Notes: generated by a model not told the origin, from the sequence alone. Counted from the first letter of the stretch, positions 11,554-23,439 are shown. The stretch: 64,000 nucleotides of DNA from Lyophyllum atratum (GCA_014905825.1 JACGCN010000026.1:558001-622000), one strand, 5' to 3'. Translations and numbers: made by a program.

Positions 11554-14013
11554 ATGGCCTCCAATGCCCCCAACCCGTCTCCCCCAGCCTCCTCTACTAG
11601 TCGCCGTCGCAAACTACGGCGTCGGTTCTCCTCAGTCTCACCTAGTGCTACTGGATGGAATCACAACCCACCCCAGTCCATGACTTCGGCCGGAAATATC
11701 GCAAGACGTCGCGGGAGACCGGGATCCATTAGCCCACCCTCTACTTCCCTGGGGATCTCTCACCGTCTGTTACGCCGAGCGGAAGAGTCTGACATGGAAG
11801 ACAGTTTCGATCAGCACTCAGAGTCAATCCGTTCGGCTCCTTCTCATCGACACATGTACATCAAGGAGGAGGAGCGAACGGTGCCTTTGGTCTACTCGTC
11901 GCTCCCGCCTACTCCCATTTCTGCTTCACCTATGCCTCGTCCATTCGACAACGAGCCACTGCTGTCACCGACATTCCAAGCAGAACTTGACGAAGAAACG
12001 AAGTACAAGCCCGCTCCTCCTTTCTCATTGTGGGACTACCTTCGGGAGGAACTCCTTGCCACCGACTTCGATTCTCATCAAGAACTAAAATGGGAGCGGG
12101 TGAGCAACTTCTTGAGTATCCCCCTCGCCATGGAGAAGGTATGACATCTACTGATATGACGAAACATGGAGCTTACACGTCCAAAGATTATCGGCTTTGG
12201 TTTCATCGTATGCCTTGATTCGTTTCTGTACACGTTCACGATCTTGCCCATTCGCTTCACGTTTGCGCTTTTCCGATTCGTGACAAACATGCTTCGTTCG
12301 AAACCACCTCCATTACCGCCGTCTCAAAAGGCCGATCTTCTCCGTGCTCTCTTGCTTATTATCTCTGTCTTCATACTGAATCCTCTGACGGACGCGAGCA
12401 AAATCTATCACACTATCCGCGGGCAAGACACCATCAAATTGTATGTCATCTTCAATGCCTTGGAAGTACGCCATATTTTTCCTACATATACATTCACAGC
12501 CGAAGAAGGTGTAGCTGATGCTCATACTCTAGATTGGCGACCGTCTCTGTGCATCTATAGGGCAGGATGTTCTTGATTGTCTATTTTCAAGGTCTACACT
12601 AGAGCCCTTATCGCATAGAATGCCACTTTCGACACATACCATCCGTCCCTTCCTATTCTTCACCCTTGCGACCCTATACAATGGTTGGTCCCCCTCTCCT
12701 TCCTTGAACTCGACCGACTGAAACGCAAACGAACCAGTGGCGCACGCTCTCGTCATGGTATATCAGTTGATAGCTCTTAACGTCGCGATCAACTCGTATG
12801 ATCACGCGTTGTTGACTCTTCTGGTTTCGAATCAGTTCGTTGAAATAAAGGGAAGCGTCTTCAAGAAGTTTGAGAAGGACAGTCTTTTCCAAATCACCTG
12901 TGCAGGTACGTACTTTCGCCTTGCGAATATCCATCCTCCTCACCTCAAAAATCAGACATCGTCGAACGCTTCACGCTTGCCCTGATGTTAACCGTCGTCG
13001 CCTTCCGTAATCTTATAGAGCTTAGTGGGTCCGAGTTTGACTTCTCGGAAGGGCTCGTCCTCCCAAGGAGTTTCGGATGGTTCCGGGGGAACAATGTACT
13101 GTGGACAATCTCATATGTATGTCTCGGAATGTCATCCACGCCATAGCTCTACCTAACGATTCTTAAGCCGGTGTTGACTGTGATGATTTCCGAGATGCTG
13201 GTGGACTGGCTCAAACATGCTTTCATCACGAAGTTCAACCACATTCGGCCCTCGGTGTATGAACGGTACACCGATGTCCTATGTCGCGACTTGGCTAGTG
13301 GAAGCGCCGTGGGCAGACGAGGTGCACGTAAGGTATCTTCTAGCGTCTTTCTTAAACCTATCATGAGACGGCATATTGATTTCAGCACTCGTAGCACACT
13401 TATGTAGACCAGTCACCACTCGTTGCACGTAGATTGGGATTTGCGTCTCTCCCCCTTGCAGTGCTCGCCATCCTGATCGGCTCCCAGTCCATCAACCTGA
13501 TGTTCGCCGTCCACTCCGACTCTTCATCATTCTGGACGGTTCCTTCCCTTTCGAATGCAGAGATCGTCCACTATCTGACTTGGGCGATCATGGGCTTCTT
13601 ATTCTGGATATGGTACGTTTGGACGTTTTAGAGGTGGTTCTGAGGTTTGACCGCAACCTTTTAGCTTCCTTGTGATAAAGGTCATCCTAGGCGTCAATCT
13701 AGTCAGCTACGCATCAAGAAGGCGGGCAGGGATGGAGGCGCGGGAGGCAGCGGACGTCGTCAACAACTTCGGACGAGATCCAATAGGGGAAGGAAAAGAA
13801 GAACAAGTGCGTCCCCCAAAAATTCCCCCATGCACACAACCCAATCCCCCGCAGGTATACAATAAGAAGCTGAAAAGTCTCTTGGACAATGAAGAGGACG
13901 ATGCGCCTCGGACGGCAGAGATTGGAGAGAACAAGGCGGGGCAGGGGGGGAAACGGGGGAGGGTGAGGTTGGAGGATCTGACGAGGTATACTATGGTTAA
14001 ACGGATTTGGTAG
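11554..14013 (+). CDS. TAPT1 / EMP65 family membrane protein
   Basis: Starts at 11554 with a Ser/Pro/Arg-rich cytosolic N-terminus (about 140 aa), then FSLWDYLREELLATDFD, the entry of the TAPT1 domain (PF05346, formerly DUF747). Further landmarks are ERVSNFLSIPLAMEK, IGFGFIVCLDSFLYTFTILP, KADLLRALLLIISVFIL, the conserved IKLYVIFNALEIGDRLC after splicing, AHALVMVYQLIALNVAINSY, and LTVMISEMLVDWLKHAFITK followed by FNHIRPSVY. Several hydrophobic spans predict a multi-pass ER membrane protein. The C-terminal tail is charged and low complexity. Family members act in ER quality control (yeast Emp65 with Slp1) or pollen-tube/ER processes in plants. About nine introns of 45-60 nt. Confidence 0.9.
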
Positions 14014-14984
14014 TTTTTATCTTGGATTCTATATTATCACATTTTATTAGGGCGCGCGCGGCGTGGTATTAATATCGTATAGTACACGTTGCTCACATGT
14101 CTCATAGTTGCGGCGCTCAATCGTGGCGCAGATCACTGCGCATTTCGTTGGTGGACTGTACCCTACCACCCACCGTCATTCTATGTCGAGCGGGTTCGGA
14201 CGGAAACTCTTTCCCATCGGACAAGACTAAGGTTCGTGCCCGGTTTCAAGATTCTCCAAAATCGCATTTGTGGCGTCGGGCCCGGGGCTGAGGCGAAGTT
14301 GCGATTATACTCATTAAGATGACGATGTCTGAGCTGGATCGGCGGAGAGTAAGAAAATGCAGAGCGGTCGCCGGTTGCATTGGAAGGACGATCAAGAATT
14401 TGGTGATTTTTGAGGAAGTTGAAATGGTAGGGGCGTCCCAGCGGCCTCAAGATTTCCCCGCTGAAGTTGACGAAAGTGATTCCTCCACCTTCACTTCAAG
14501 CTGGGCAGCTAAGTAACGATACAGCATATATATTCTATTTGGAACTTCTAACTACTTGCTACATAGGATCTGCTACTACATGACTAACTACTGGATACAA
14601 AAGAAGAGATCGAGGCAATGAGAGTGTGTGGCGCGCTCTAAATTCTACAGCTTGTGAGAGACGGAAAGAAAACGAGTGTGACAGGAGAACAGAGAGCGTA
14701 GTACGCGACTGATAGCAAAGAACAGAGCAGGAACGAGGGATGGAAGGAATGACGATGTGCGGCAGAGCCGATGAGACCAGGCGTGGAAGGAGTGACGATG
14801 TGCGGCGGAGCCGATGAGAACAGATGTGGAAGGAGTGACGATGTACGGCAGAGCCGACGAGACCAGAGGAAGCAATAGACAACAGAAATGCGAATGAGTG
14901 TGGGCGGCCATCCCAGTGGACAGCGACGGAAGCAAAGACAGTAAGTAACCAAAACGAGGAAACGAGGGCGTAGAAAGGTCGATC
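14014..14984. other. Convergent 3' region with a short minisatellite
   Basis: 971 bp between converging genes. It holds three copies of a 43-bp repeat at 14742-14870; the rest shows no gene. Open frames on the - strand across 14560-15080 have Ser/Arg-rich, repeat-derived translations and overlap the 3' end of a better-supported gene. Confidence 0.5.
14742..14870. repeat. 43-bp tandem repeat, 3 copies
   Basis: Units begin with GGAAGGA(A/G)TGACGATGT at 14742, 14785 and 14828, period 43 bp, with a few substitutions among copies. Not a multiple of three and outside any supported gene. Confidence 0.8.
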
Positions 14985-16347
14985 TCAACGACGCGACGCA
15001 TGTCCACGTTGACGTCCACATCCCGCGGCGACAGTGGCCGCACCACCATGACCCCCAATCCCAAACTCCCTCCGATCCGCATCATTGATCTCCAGCCTCA
15101 TATCGCGACCTGGCCTAACAGGCCCGGGCGCCTGGAGCTTCGATCCATGGGACCCGCGCACAACACGCATGACATCGGGGTGGTAGAGCCCCGGTTCCTG
15201 GTGCGCAGGCTCCTCGTACGCGGGGACGGTGGGTGCAGCTACCATCCCATTCCTGCGGGAAGAAAGAGCGGAGCGCGAGGAGCCGGAGGAGGCGTTGCGG
15301 CGGCGGACTGTGGTGGCGGGGGTGGCATCCGCGGCCTGGGTATTCGCCAGGGCGGCGTGGTAGCGCGCGTTGGGGCCGAGGCTTAGGGGGGTGGACTGGC
15401 TGCTGGCGGTGTTCCCGTCGACGCTGCTGCTGGAGTGGGTTGAGGCGATGGACTGGGAGTTGTTATGGTTGGCGGCGGCGACTGCACGGCGGGAGCTGGC
15501 CAAGCACGTGCGATAACGCGCATGGGGGTCAAGACTGCGGGTCGAGCCACTCGCCGCGGGGTTCTTGTATATACCAGCACCTGGCTGGGGGGTGGATAGT
15601 GAGTTCGAGGCGCCATGTGCAGAGGCGACAGAACGGTCATGGTGGCGGTTAATGTTGAGGGGTCGAACGTAATTGGAAGCACTAGAAGCGCAGCGCTGGA
15701 TACTCTCGCCCTGACGAGCTCGCATTCTTTTGGCCTCGGCCTGCATGCGGAGGTTCTCAGCGTGGATAGCAGCCATCTTGGCTTTGAGACCCGGGCTCAT
15801 CTCCGGGAGGAGTTCGGCTTCGGTGAACTGATAGTCCTCGAGATCCAGGGTAGGGGGACGCGCTGGACGCTTGGGAATCCCAACGCCTGGTTGGAGAGAT
15901 TTGATAGGGGGTGAAGGAGGTGCAGGGAATTGATCGACGATGTTCCTTTCGATGAGGGGGTAGCGTTGACGATAGGAACCTTTCGTGTCGTTGCGTTCGT
16001 CGATGGGGTTGTCGTTGTTGTGTGGCCAGCCACCATAGGGGTCCTCGTGGCGGACACCTTCCTCGGGCGCGATATCGAAGACGCCGGGCGTGATATCGTA
16101 AGGAAATTGCTGTTCGCCTCGGTAGATAGGCCGAGGGCGAAGATACGACTCCTCAGTATCGTTCGAGCTGCGCAAGGGCATGGACCTCGAGTATCTCAGC
16201 TTGGGATCCCTGCGGGACTTGGGCTTGGACCCGGCAGAGGCTCTACAGTGATCGCAGAAAATAAACCAGTGTACCTTCTAAGGAATGGGAATATGATGCA
16301 ACGTACTTTTTGAATATCTTGGTGCTGATCTTCTTAATGTGATCCAT
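14985..16347 (-). CDS. Hypothetical Ser/Arg/Pro-rich protein
   Basis: Unrecognised. Most of the protein is one long exon (about 400 aa from 16181 to 14985). A short upstream exon beginning at 16347 (MDHIKKISTKIFK) joins across an intron (donor GTACGT near 16306, acceptor TGTAG near 16245) in frame to ASAGSKPKSRRDPKLRYSRS, so I place the start there. The only ordered-looking block is a helix around EMSPGLKAKMAAIHAENLRM, with heavy charge; the remainder is low-complexity and likely disordered. A TATA box lies 140 bp upstream. Divergent from CDC6. No function proposed. Confidence 0.6.
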
Positions 16348-16482
16348 GACGATATTCGAAGACTGACGGGTAGATTGAGGCTCGGGTTAGAACTTTGAAG
16401 TAGCAAAAGTTCGAGGATGGCGTGCAGTCGTGGGTGTCAATATGTAGCAGTGGTGGTTTGAAGAGGCACGTAACTAGGGCAG

Positions 16483-16490
16483 TTTATATA
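16483..16490 (-). promoter_or_regulatory. TATA box of the 14985-16347 gene
   Basis: TATATAAA on the - strand, 136 bp upstream of the ATG at 16347; context is a GC-poor island in a GC-richer spacer. Confidence 0.55.
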
Positions 16491-16880
16491 CCCCGGACAA
16501 AGTGACCTGGCCATTATGAGTTTATGGCCACGAGGTTACGAAATCGCAAGGTCGTTTGCCATTGTCCGACGTGCTGGGTGGCAGGATCTAAGCGAGAGAG
16601 GAGCACAAGCGGTATCAATCGAGAGAATTGCCATAATTAGTAGAAACATGTATGATTGGTTTGGATTGGTTTTCGATTGGTCGTTAATTGGTGCTTGTAG
16701 TCATCAATGTTTCGGTGGCCCAAGAGGAATGGACCTCGTGCTTTATTCTGCCCGGCCACCATTGTTCTGTGAAACATACCTTCCAACAAGTTTTTTTTTG
16801 GTATTTCGTCCATAGAGGCAGTGGAAATGCAGCTCTCGAACTCGTTCTTTTTGAGCGTATAGGACATCGAGGACAGCTGA

Positions 16881-16949
16881 ACGCGTCGAGGGAGCCAAAC
16901 AAGGCACGCTAATTGATCGCGGTACATGTGACGAGACGCGTTGACGCGT
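16881..16949 (+). promoter_or_regulatory. Three MCB (ACGCGT) boxes upstream of CDC6
   Basis: ACGCGT occurs at 16881-16886, 16936-16941 and 16944-16949, 130-200 bp before the CDC6 start at 17078. ACGCGT is the MluI cell-cycle box bound by MBF, the G1/S transcription factor that drives CDC6/cdc18 and other S-phase genes in ascomycete yeasts. Function here is inferred from that precedent. Confidence 0.6.
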
Positions 16950-17077
16950 TTGATGCCATCGGAGTCCGAATATGTCTGTGTATAATTTCACACTCAGCAT
17001 TGCAAGGCCCCTCCAGTCGACCACCTCGACCCATCCCCCCATACCCCGAGCTCATCGCGGGCCTCAACATATACGCC

Positions 17078-19261
17078 ATGCAGACGACACGCTTGACGCG
17101 CAGTTCCGTCCTTGGAAAGAGAGCTCATCAGCAGCAAGAGAGCTCATCGACAGCTGTCTGCGAGCAGCAGCTCCAGACACCCGACCCAACTCCCAATCCA
17201 AAACGCGTTCGCACATCGACCAGTGTAGTGGACGGCGACTCTAACAAAGAAAATGTACCGCCCTTTTCCCCTGAAGTCATCAACATGGAGGTGTCGACGC
17301 CGCGCAGTGCCAGGGCGCTTCGGCGGACGGCTACGGAACTTGTCGTGACTCCGACCCGCGCGAGGCCAAGTAAGTCCTACTTCCTCTTCATCGTAGTCAG
17401 ATTTTAATGAAACTTGTCAAGCTCCCCGAAGGCATGCATCGACCTCGACCATCTCATCGCCGGTCACACCCGCTGGCGGTATTTCTTACCTTGCTATATC
17501 TACACCTCCCCCTACGCCTCCCACCGCTCTCCTACCTCTCCACGCTCGTGCTCGCGCGCTTCTACGCGCCACCTGTAATAATGCCGATACTCAGATCGCT
17601 GGACGTGATTCGGAGCGTGCCACCATCCAAGGCTTCCTCACGTCGTTCCTAGGCGACTCTGCTATCCCATCTGATGATGCGACGTCGACCAGTCTTTACA
17701 TCTCGGGCACCCCGGGAACCGGAAAGACTGCACTGGTGAATTCGATCCTCCGTGAGATGACTACAGACGCGAAGGTTATCTTCATCAATTGCATGGCACT
17801 TAACAGTGTCGAGGCTCTCTGGGACAGGCTCATTGAGGAACTCGGGAATACGCAGAAGCAGAAGTCTACGGGTCGGTCTAAGAAAGTCAAAGGCAGAGAT
17901 GCGGTAGAAGCCCTCCTGTCTCATCATCGCGGCAAATGGTTCGTTCCCATTCATGTTTGCGTCCACCGCCGACGTCTGACAATTCTTACAGTATCATAAT
18001 TCTGGATGAACTCGACCACATAACACCTACAACCCAATCTCTGACGTCCCTCTTCTCGCTCCCGAACACGGTTCCGTCCGCTATTCGCCTCATCGGGATC
18101 GCGAACACTCATACGCTCACCTCTTCCTCCTCGTCGACATCTTCTGTTTCTGCTGCCAGCAACGTTCTCACTGTCCACTTTGCTCCATACACTCCCGTCC
18201 AGCTGCAACAGATTTTGCAATCTCGTCTTCAGCCGCTCTACAAGGAGGATATCGCTGACGAAGGAAAGTCGGCCTTGGCAGCGAAGAAGCTTCTTCCTCC
18301 CCCGACATTGATGTTGCTCACCAAGAAGGTCGCAGCGCTCACAGGCGACGTGAGGAGTCTCTTCGAGGTTCTCAGGGGAGCTATCGACTTGGCTGTCACG
18401 GCATCCACCCCTACCTCTCCTACTCCCTCGTCACTATCGACTCTGGACGAGAATCCTCTGAACTCCCCAGCCCTGAGTGTGACTCCCTCGCACATCCTCG
18501 CCGCGCTGAAGGCATATACCCCATCCTCTACGTCGGTCTCCGCTACCAAGGCCACGCTGCCTGCGAAGGCTGCCGTCGCTACGCCCTCAACAAACAGTGA
18601 GATCGTCGCCAAGGTCAATAACCTTGGTCTCCAAGCTCGCCTCGTCCTCCTTTGCATCCTCCTCGCCTCCCGACGTCTCGAGGCCAACCTTCCCATCACA
18701 GCTTCCACCTCTATCACGTCGACACCAAAGAAGTCCCCAGCCTCACCTATCAAACGCTCCTCATCCCTTCCCACGCCTACCACAAATGGGAACGGAGTTG
18801 GTATCGACCCTACCCAGCTGCATACATACTACGGCGGTGTTCTTGACCGAAGCGACAGTGGGGTCTTCGAGGTCGTGTCACGGAGCGAGTTTGGCGACCT
18901 CGTCGGTGTCCTGGAGGGCATCGGCCTGGTCTCGCTTGGGGGTACCTCCGACATCTCAGCGGGTACTGGGGCCAAGCGCGCCTTTGGGAGGTCCGCATCG
19001 TTTGCAGGTGGCTCTGGGTTCGGCGGTGCTGGCAAAGGGAAGGGGAAGGGCGAAGTGAAGCTTGTGAAGGGTGTCAGAGCCGATGAGGTTCTTCGTGGTC
19101 TTGGGATAACCGCTGCGGAACTCGACATCATGGAGGAGGAGGTCAAAGCCATTTGGGAGCGAGAGATGGCTCGTTTGGCTCGGGACCTTAAGGCCATCGA
19201 ACGCGGGAAGGAGAGGGCGGCCGCTGTTGCTAACGGGTTTGAAGGCGCGTTAGAGGACTGA
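17078..19261 (+). CDS. CDC6: CDC6 AAA+ replication licensing ATPase
   Basis: Starts at 17078 (MQTTRLTRSSVLGKRAHQQQ). The N-terminus is disordered and rich in S/T-P sites with a basic PNPKRVR stretch (probable NLS and CDK targets) and a KEN box (SNKENVPPF). The AAA+ core has Walker A GTPGTGKTALV (encoded at about 17707-17739), Walker B IIILDELDHI just after an intron (about 17940-17992), and sensor-1 block IRLIGIANTHTLT. VHFAPYTPVQLQQIL follows, then the lid and a winged-helix domain (DRSDSGVFEVVSRSEFGDLV). Cdc6 loads MCM2-7 onto ORC-bound origins in G1. Introns at about 17370-17421 and 17938-17991. The last codons are also the left edge of a tandem duplication. Confidence 0.93.
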
Positions 19262-20502
19262 TCTCGCTGGCGCACCATTCTTTTTTCTTCTTTCCTTTCT
19301 TTTCTTTTTCCTCTCGCATTGCCTCGTCCTCGCTATGTTCATCATTCATCATCTGCTGGTGCCCTCACTTATGCTTATTATATCTCGATCACACGCCGAC
19401 TACCTGCCTCTCCTCTCCCCCCCATCCATGCCACCGATATCCAAGATCCAGTTTCGGGTTGGAATCGCACAGACTACATACACATCATTGCTTTCCCCCC
19501 CCCCTCCCCTTTCGCGCGTCATGCTTGGCGATGCGATTTATAGTTGCTTCTCGAGTCGTTGCTTTTGCTTGACTCTTTCATTTGTGCTGTTACGGGTTCG
19601 ATTGTCTACTTCATGCTGAAGAAGTGTACGATACATAGATACATACGTGTGTAGAAGCCATCAATTGAATAACAAGTACTGTATGCTGGCTATATATTAA
19701 GCTCACGCCGCGTGCGAGGGAGCCATTGACGGAAGGAATCGGCCATGAATCGGTCGAAAAACGCGTGTCGCTTCATACTGACACAGCGATCAAGTCGACG
19801 CGACGCGTCCATCACGTGAAGCGCCAAACGCTTCGACTCGGAGTCCGAGAATCGCGATTCGAACCGGGACTTCAATCATCATTATAGGAGTTACTCTGAC
19901 TTCGCCTCTCCTTCTTCCGCGACGTAAGTACTCAGGCTGAATGAAATTCTCAGACCAATTGAAGGGGCTCTGTAAAGGCTGTGTTCTTCTCGTGGAGGAT
20001 GAATCATTCAACTGCACGAAACGGTAGACCCCTGATGCCAATCTAGTCTCTCCTAGAGGGACACAATCAGTCGTTCCTCCGTAATGCCAACCGTGCGTGG
20101 AACCACCCGTACGCCATTAGCACCTCCTGCGGGCCTCCCGCTCGTCAAGGAAGGGCAGGGTATATATATCTATCAGGCTTCTGAGCTTTCTTTAAAGGCT
20201 TAGGGGCACTCCTGTATCGGTAACAAACTTGCCTGAAAGGTACGAGGAGGACCATAGGTGCGGCCGGGTTTGCCATGTGGCATCCATGAACCAGGAGGTC
20301 CGTTATTACGCATATCGGCAACTTTCGAAGTCCTTGGCACCTCCGTAGGTCGAAGCATCTCTTTATAGGGCCGATTTTGTCTAGTTTAAACTTAGCTCAA
20401 GCGGCTGCTATAACTGCCTATTTGTGATGATTTCTTTGCTTAGAGGAGGCAGATCGAGCTGCGGTTCTACAAGCCTCACCCGTCGGTACTTGACCTCGTT
20501 CC
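19262..20502. other. 1.2-kb upstream region of membrane-protein gene A
   Basis: Starts with CT-rich sequence after the CDC6 stop. Contains the conserved regulatory block at 19761-19818. No gene conserved with the equivalent stretch of unit B (22236-23439), which argues that neither encodes a protein. Confidence 0.5.
19761..19818. promoter_or_regulatory. ACGCGT x2 plus CACGTG block (unit A)
   Basis: ACGCGT at 19761 and 19803 and the E-box-like CACGTG at 19813; the same three motifs in the same order and spacing recur in unit B at 22702, 22728 and 22740 although surrounding sequence has diverged. Possible shared enhancer or origin-proximal element; inference only. Confidence 0.4.
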
Positions 20503-21974
20503 ATGATGTTGCCCTCCCTGTGCCCTGGCTGTAGTGCATGGCTTTTCGTCCCACTGCTGGTCTTCGCGCAAGGCAGCTGCCCTGCGGTAGCAATCCTGTG
20601 AGTCACCCCAAGCTGCCTCGGACCATATCATTGATCCTCTTTATCTCGTTGCAGGGATTCACGCGCTCGTCCTTCAGCCGGCGGCGGCGGAGGTGATAGC
20701 AATCCCAGCTCTAATTCAGACAGCAACAGTTGTAGCAATGGCGTCTGTACGGTCTGCAAGAATGGTGTTTGTACGACCAGCACCCAGGTTTCGATCCCTC
20801 CAGGTTCTCAGTCTGCGTAAGTACTCTTCTTCGTCCGTTCAATACCTCGATCAGGGACTTCACTATTTGTCAGGACGGGAATTGGAAGCGTCAACATAAC
20901 CTCCGCTCTCAACACATCGTCTACGGCTATCAGTACCGCTCTCCCCGCACCGCCTACGAGTACCAATACTGCTCTGCCAGCACCGTCTACGAGTACCAAT
21001 ACCGCTCTCGCCACATTTTCTACGGGTACCCATACTGCTCTCACCGCAGCGTCTACCAGTACATATACCGCTCTCGCCACCTCGTCTACGGGTACTAAGA
21101 CCGCTCTCACCGCATCGTCTACGGGTAGCAAGACCGCTCTCACCACACCGTCTACGGCTACCAATACAGCTCCAACGAGTGGTGTCAATGCAGGTCATCC
21201 TGGGTCCTCGAATAACACAGCCGCAAAGAAGGGACTGAGCACTGGAGGAATCGCGGGCCTCGCGGTTGGACTCGGTGAGTCTGAGCTACTACAATCGACT
21301 TACGTTTCCGCTAATTACATTGGCGTATACTTGCTACAGCAATCATCGCAGGTCTGCTGATTATGTTGTTTTTGAAACAGCGTGCCCACCTTCGCCACCT
21401 TGCAAAACGACCGCGAGGAGGAGTAATATTGTTAAGCCACGAGACTCCATCCAGTCCGGCGTCCCCTGACCTGTCGGGAGCGGGATCGCTAATGGCAGAA
21501 TCGGGGTTCAGCTCTGGGGTCGTCTCCTCAGCAGCCACCACCGTAGCGGCTTCCGACTTTGCTGCCATCCTCGCGAACGGGTATTATCCGCCTCAGCCCT
21601 ACAAACCCTTCAACGCCGACGCCAACGGCACAAGCACATCTTCCATTTCCAGCGCCTTTCCTTTCGGCCAGCGCCTCTCTGAACGTCAAAGTGTTCGCCT
21701 TGTTGACATTGAAACGCAGTCTTCGGATGGAGTACTTCTATCGCCCCTCCCTCTTCCGTCGCCTCACGAGCAATCATTCGACCTAATCGATGCCGCCGCT
21801 GCCTCATCTTCAGAAGCGGTGAACCGCCAATCGCAAGACTTATGGAATTTTCCTTCGACGACTCACGCCGACATGATGGCATTCCAGAGAGAATTGGAAA
21901 GGGATGACGCGGAAACCGACCAGGCGAGCGGGAGCAGACCTGCGGAGGATGCATCAATATCCTTCGCAGACTGA
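20503..21974 (+). CDS. Secreted/single-pass membrane protein with Ser/Thr repeat stalk (copy A)
   Basis: Exon 1 (20503) encodes a signal peptide (MMLPSLCPGCSAWLFVPLLV, then FAQGSC). Exon 2 gives a Gly-rich linker and a small Cys motif (CSNGVCTVCKNGVC). Exon 3 encodes eight 11-residue Ser/Thr/Ala repeats (for example TALPAPSTSTN), likely O-glycosylated, then KKGLSTGGIAGLAVGL. Exon 4 completes the transmembrane helix (AIIAGLLIMLFL) and a stop-transfer RAHLRHLAKRPRG, followed by a cytosolic tail of about 190 residues with LVDIETQSSDGVLLSPLP and a terminal AEDASISFAD. Introns about 20593-20654, 20819-20873 and 21275-21339. No known family name; the mucin-like ectodomain with a tail is a common basidiomycete surface-protein plan. 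The paralog is the gene at 23440-24683. Confidence 0.75.
20902..21165. repeat. 33-bp coding minisatellite, 8 units
   Basis: Eight in-frame 33-bp units inside exon 3 of gene A, consensus peptide TAL(x)(x)xSTxTN-like. The duplicated gene B holds one unit at the same place, so copy number changed after or before the duplication. Confidence 0.85.
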
Positions 21975-22235
21975 TGGGAGTACTGTACCCCGTGAAGACT
22001 ATTCAAATCTATGGACACCACTCGTACAAGTCGTTTGATTTTGCACGCTTAGACTAATACAACAGACATCTTTGACACCTAATTTACGCAGTCTAATACA
22101 GTCAATGCCCTTTATCGATCGTGAACGTGGTGAAGGTGAGGTAGGGACTCCGATACTGCATATGATTGGACCTCTAGACCCTTGATCGGTGAAGGAAGAG
22201 CGCCAACGAGTCCGGGGGCGCGTTAGAGGACTAAT

Positions 22236-23439
22236 CTCTCTCGTCGGTCATTTCTTCTTCTTTCTTTCTTTTCCCTCTCCCATTGCCTCTTCCCAGTTCA
22301 GTTTATCGTTCACAACTACGCTTCTTGTATTTCGATCACACGCCGCCTACCTGCCTCTCCTCCCCATCCATGCCACTCATTTCATTCGATATTCAATATT
22401 CAGGATCCAATCCCGGGTTGGAATCACACATACACGTCACTGCTTCCCCTCCCTTCCCGCGTCATCCTTGGCGATGTGTTGCTTTTCGAGTCGTTGCTTT
22501 TGCCTGACTATTCAATTGTTCGTGCTGTCAAGGGTCTGATTCTATACTCCTTGCTGAAGAAGTGTACGATATATACATATGTAAAAGCAATAATTTGAAT
22601 AAAAAGTACTCTACTCTGCTGACGGATCTAGATTTTCCCGTGTGCAAGGGAGCTAGAAGGAACAGGCAGTGACAACTTGGTGTTTTCAAAACACCATGAA
22701 AACGCGTGTCGCTTAGAAGTCGACGCGACGCGTTCGTATCACGTGGAGTGCCAAACACTTCAAGAATTCCGGTCTCGTTCGGATTCCTGTCCAAGCTTAT
22801 AAGTCTTTGAAACTTCAATTATTATTCGAGTCATCGATGGAGTTAGTACTCTTGACTTCGTCTCTCCCTTCTTTCACAACGTACCCAGGTTCGTTGAACT
22901 TCTCAGACAAGGCAAAACAGCTCCGTAAAGGCTGTGTTGTTCTCGATGGATTGGCATTCAACTTCAAGAAACGATGGATCTCTGATGTTAGAATGTGCTT
23001 GGAACGAGCGGTGGGCCGTAGCAGCTCAACTTGGCCCAATCTTTGCTATCAGTACCTCTTGCGGGTCCCAAGGCGAGACGCGATATATAGACCTGTTGGG
23101 CTTCCAAGCTCTGTTTGAAAGCTCAGGAGCACTCTGGTGTGGGTAACAAACTTCCTCGAAAGGTACGAGGAGCCAGGAAGGCAATAGGTGCCGGACTTGC
23201 CGTGCGGCATCCATGATCCAACTGTCCCATGTCAGGTTCGTTACCACGCATCTTGACGCTTTCGAAGTCCTTGGCACCTCCACAGGTCAATTCATCTCTT
23301 TATGGAGCCGATTTTCTCTAGCTCAAGCGACTGTATTATCTATACCTGTGCCTATTTGTGATGTTGTCCTTGGTCAGATGAGAAAGATAAACGAGCTGCG
23401 GTAGTGCAAATCTCACACATCGGCACTTGTCCTCCTTCC
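22236..23439. other. 1.2-kb upstream region of membrane-protein gene B
   Basis: Counterpart of 19262-20502, with the regulatory block at 22702-22745 (ACGCGT, ACGCGT, CACGTG). No gene recognised. Confidence 0.5.

Larger units (their letters stand above)
16348..17077. promoter_or_regulatory. Divergent promoter region between the 14985-16347 gene and CDC6
   Basis: 730 bp. Contains the TATA box of the - strand gene and the MCB cluster of CDC6 (both listed separately). No further gene recognised. Confidence 0.5.
19229..22201 (+). repeat. Tandem segmental duplication, unit A (about 2.97 kb)
   Basis: Begins inside the last codons of CDC6 and runs to the start of unit B. The 3' flank of CDC6, a pyrimidine-rich stretch, the conserved ACGCGT/CACGTG block, the whole membrane-protein gene and its 3' flank (for example TCGTTTGATTT, GACATCTTTGACACCT, ATCGATC(G/A)TGAACGTGGT) recur in the same order in unit B. 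Confidence 0.9.

Noticed and set aside
14559..15085. Set of - strand Ser/Arg/His-rich frames
   Set aside because: Built from the 43-bp repeat in three frames and overlapping the end of a better-supported gene.
19795..19885. tRNA-like GGTTCGAATC box on the - strand
   Set aside because: No pairing acceptor or anticodon stems could be built, and the duplicated unit B does not keep it.
20808..21188. Antisense Val/Ala-rich open frame over the 33-bp repeat
   Set aside because: A by-product of the in-frame repeat; the + strand has signal peptide, splice sites and a conserved paralog.
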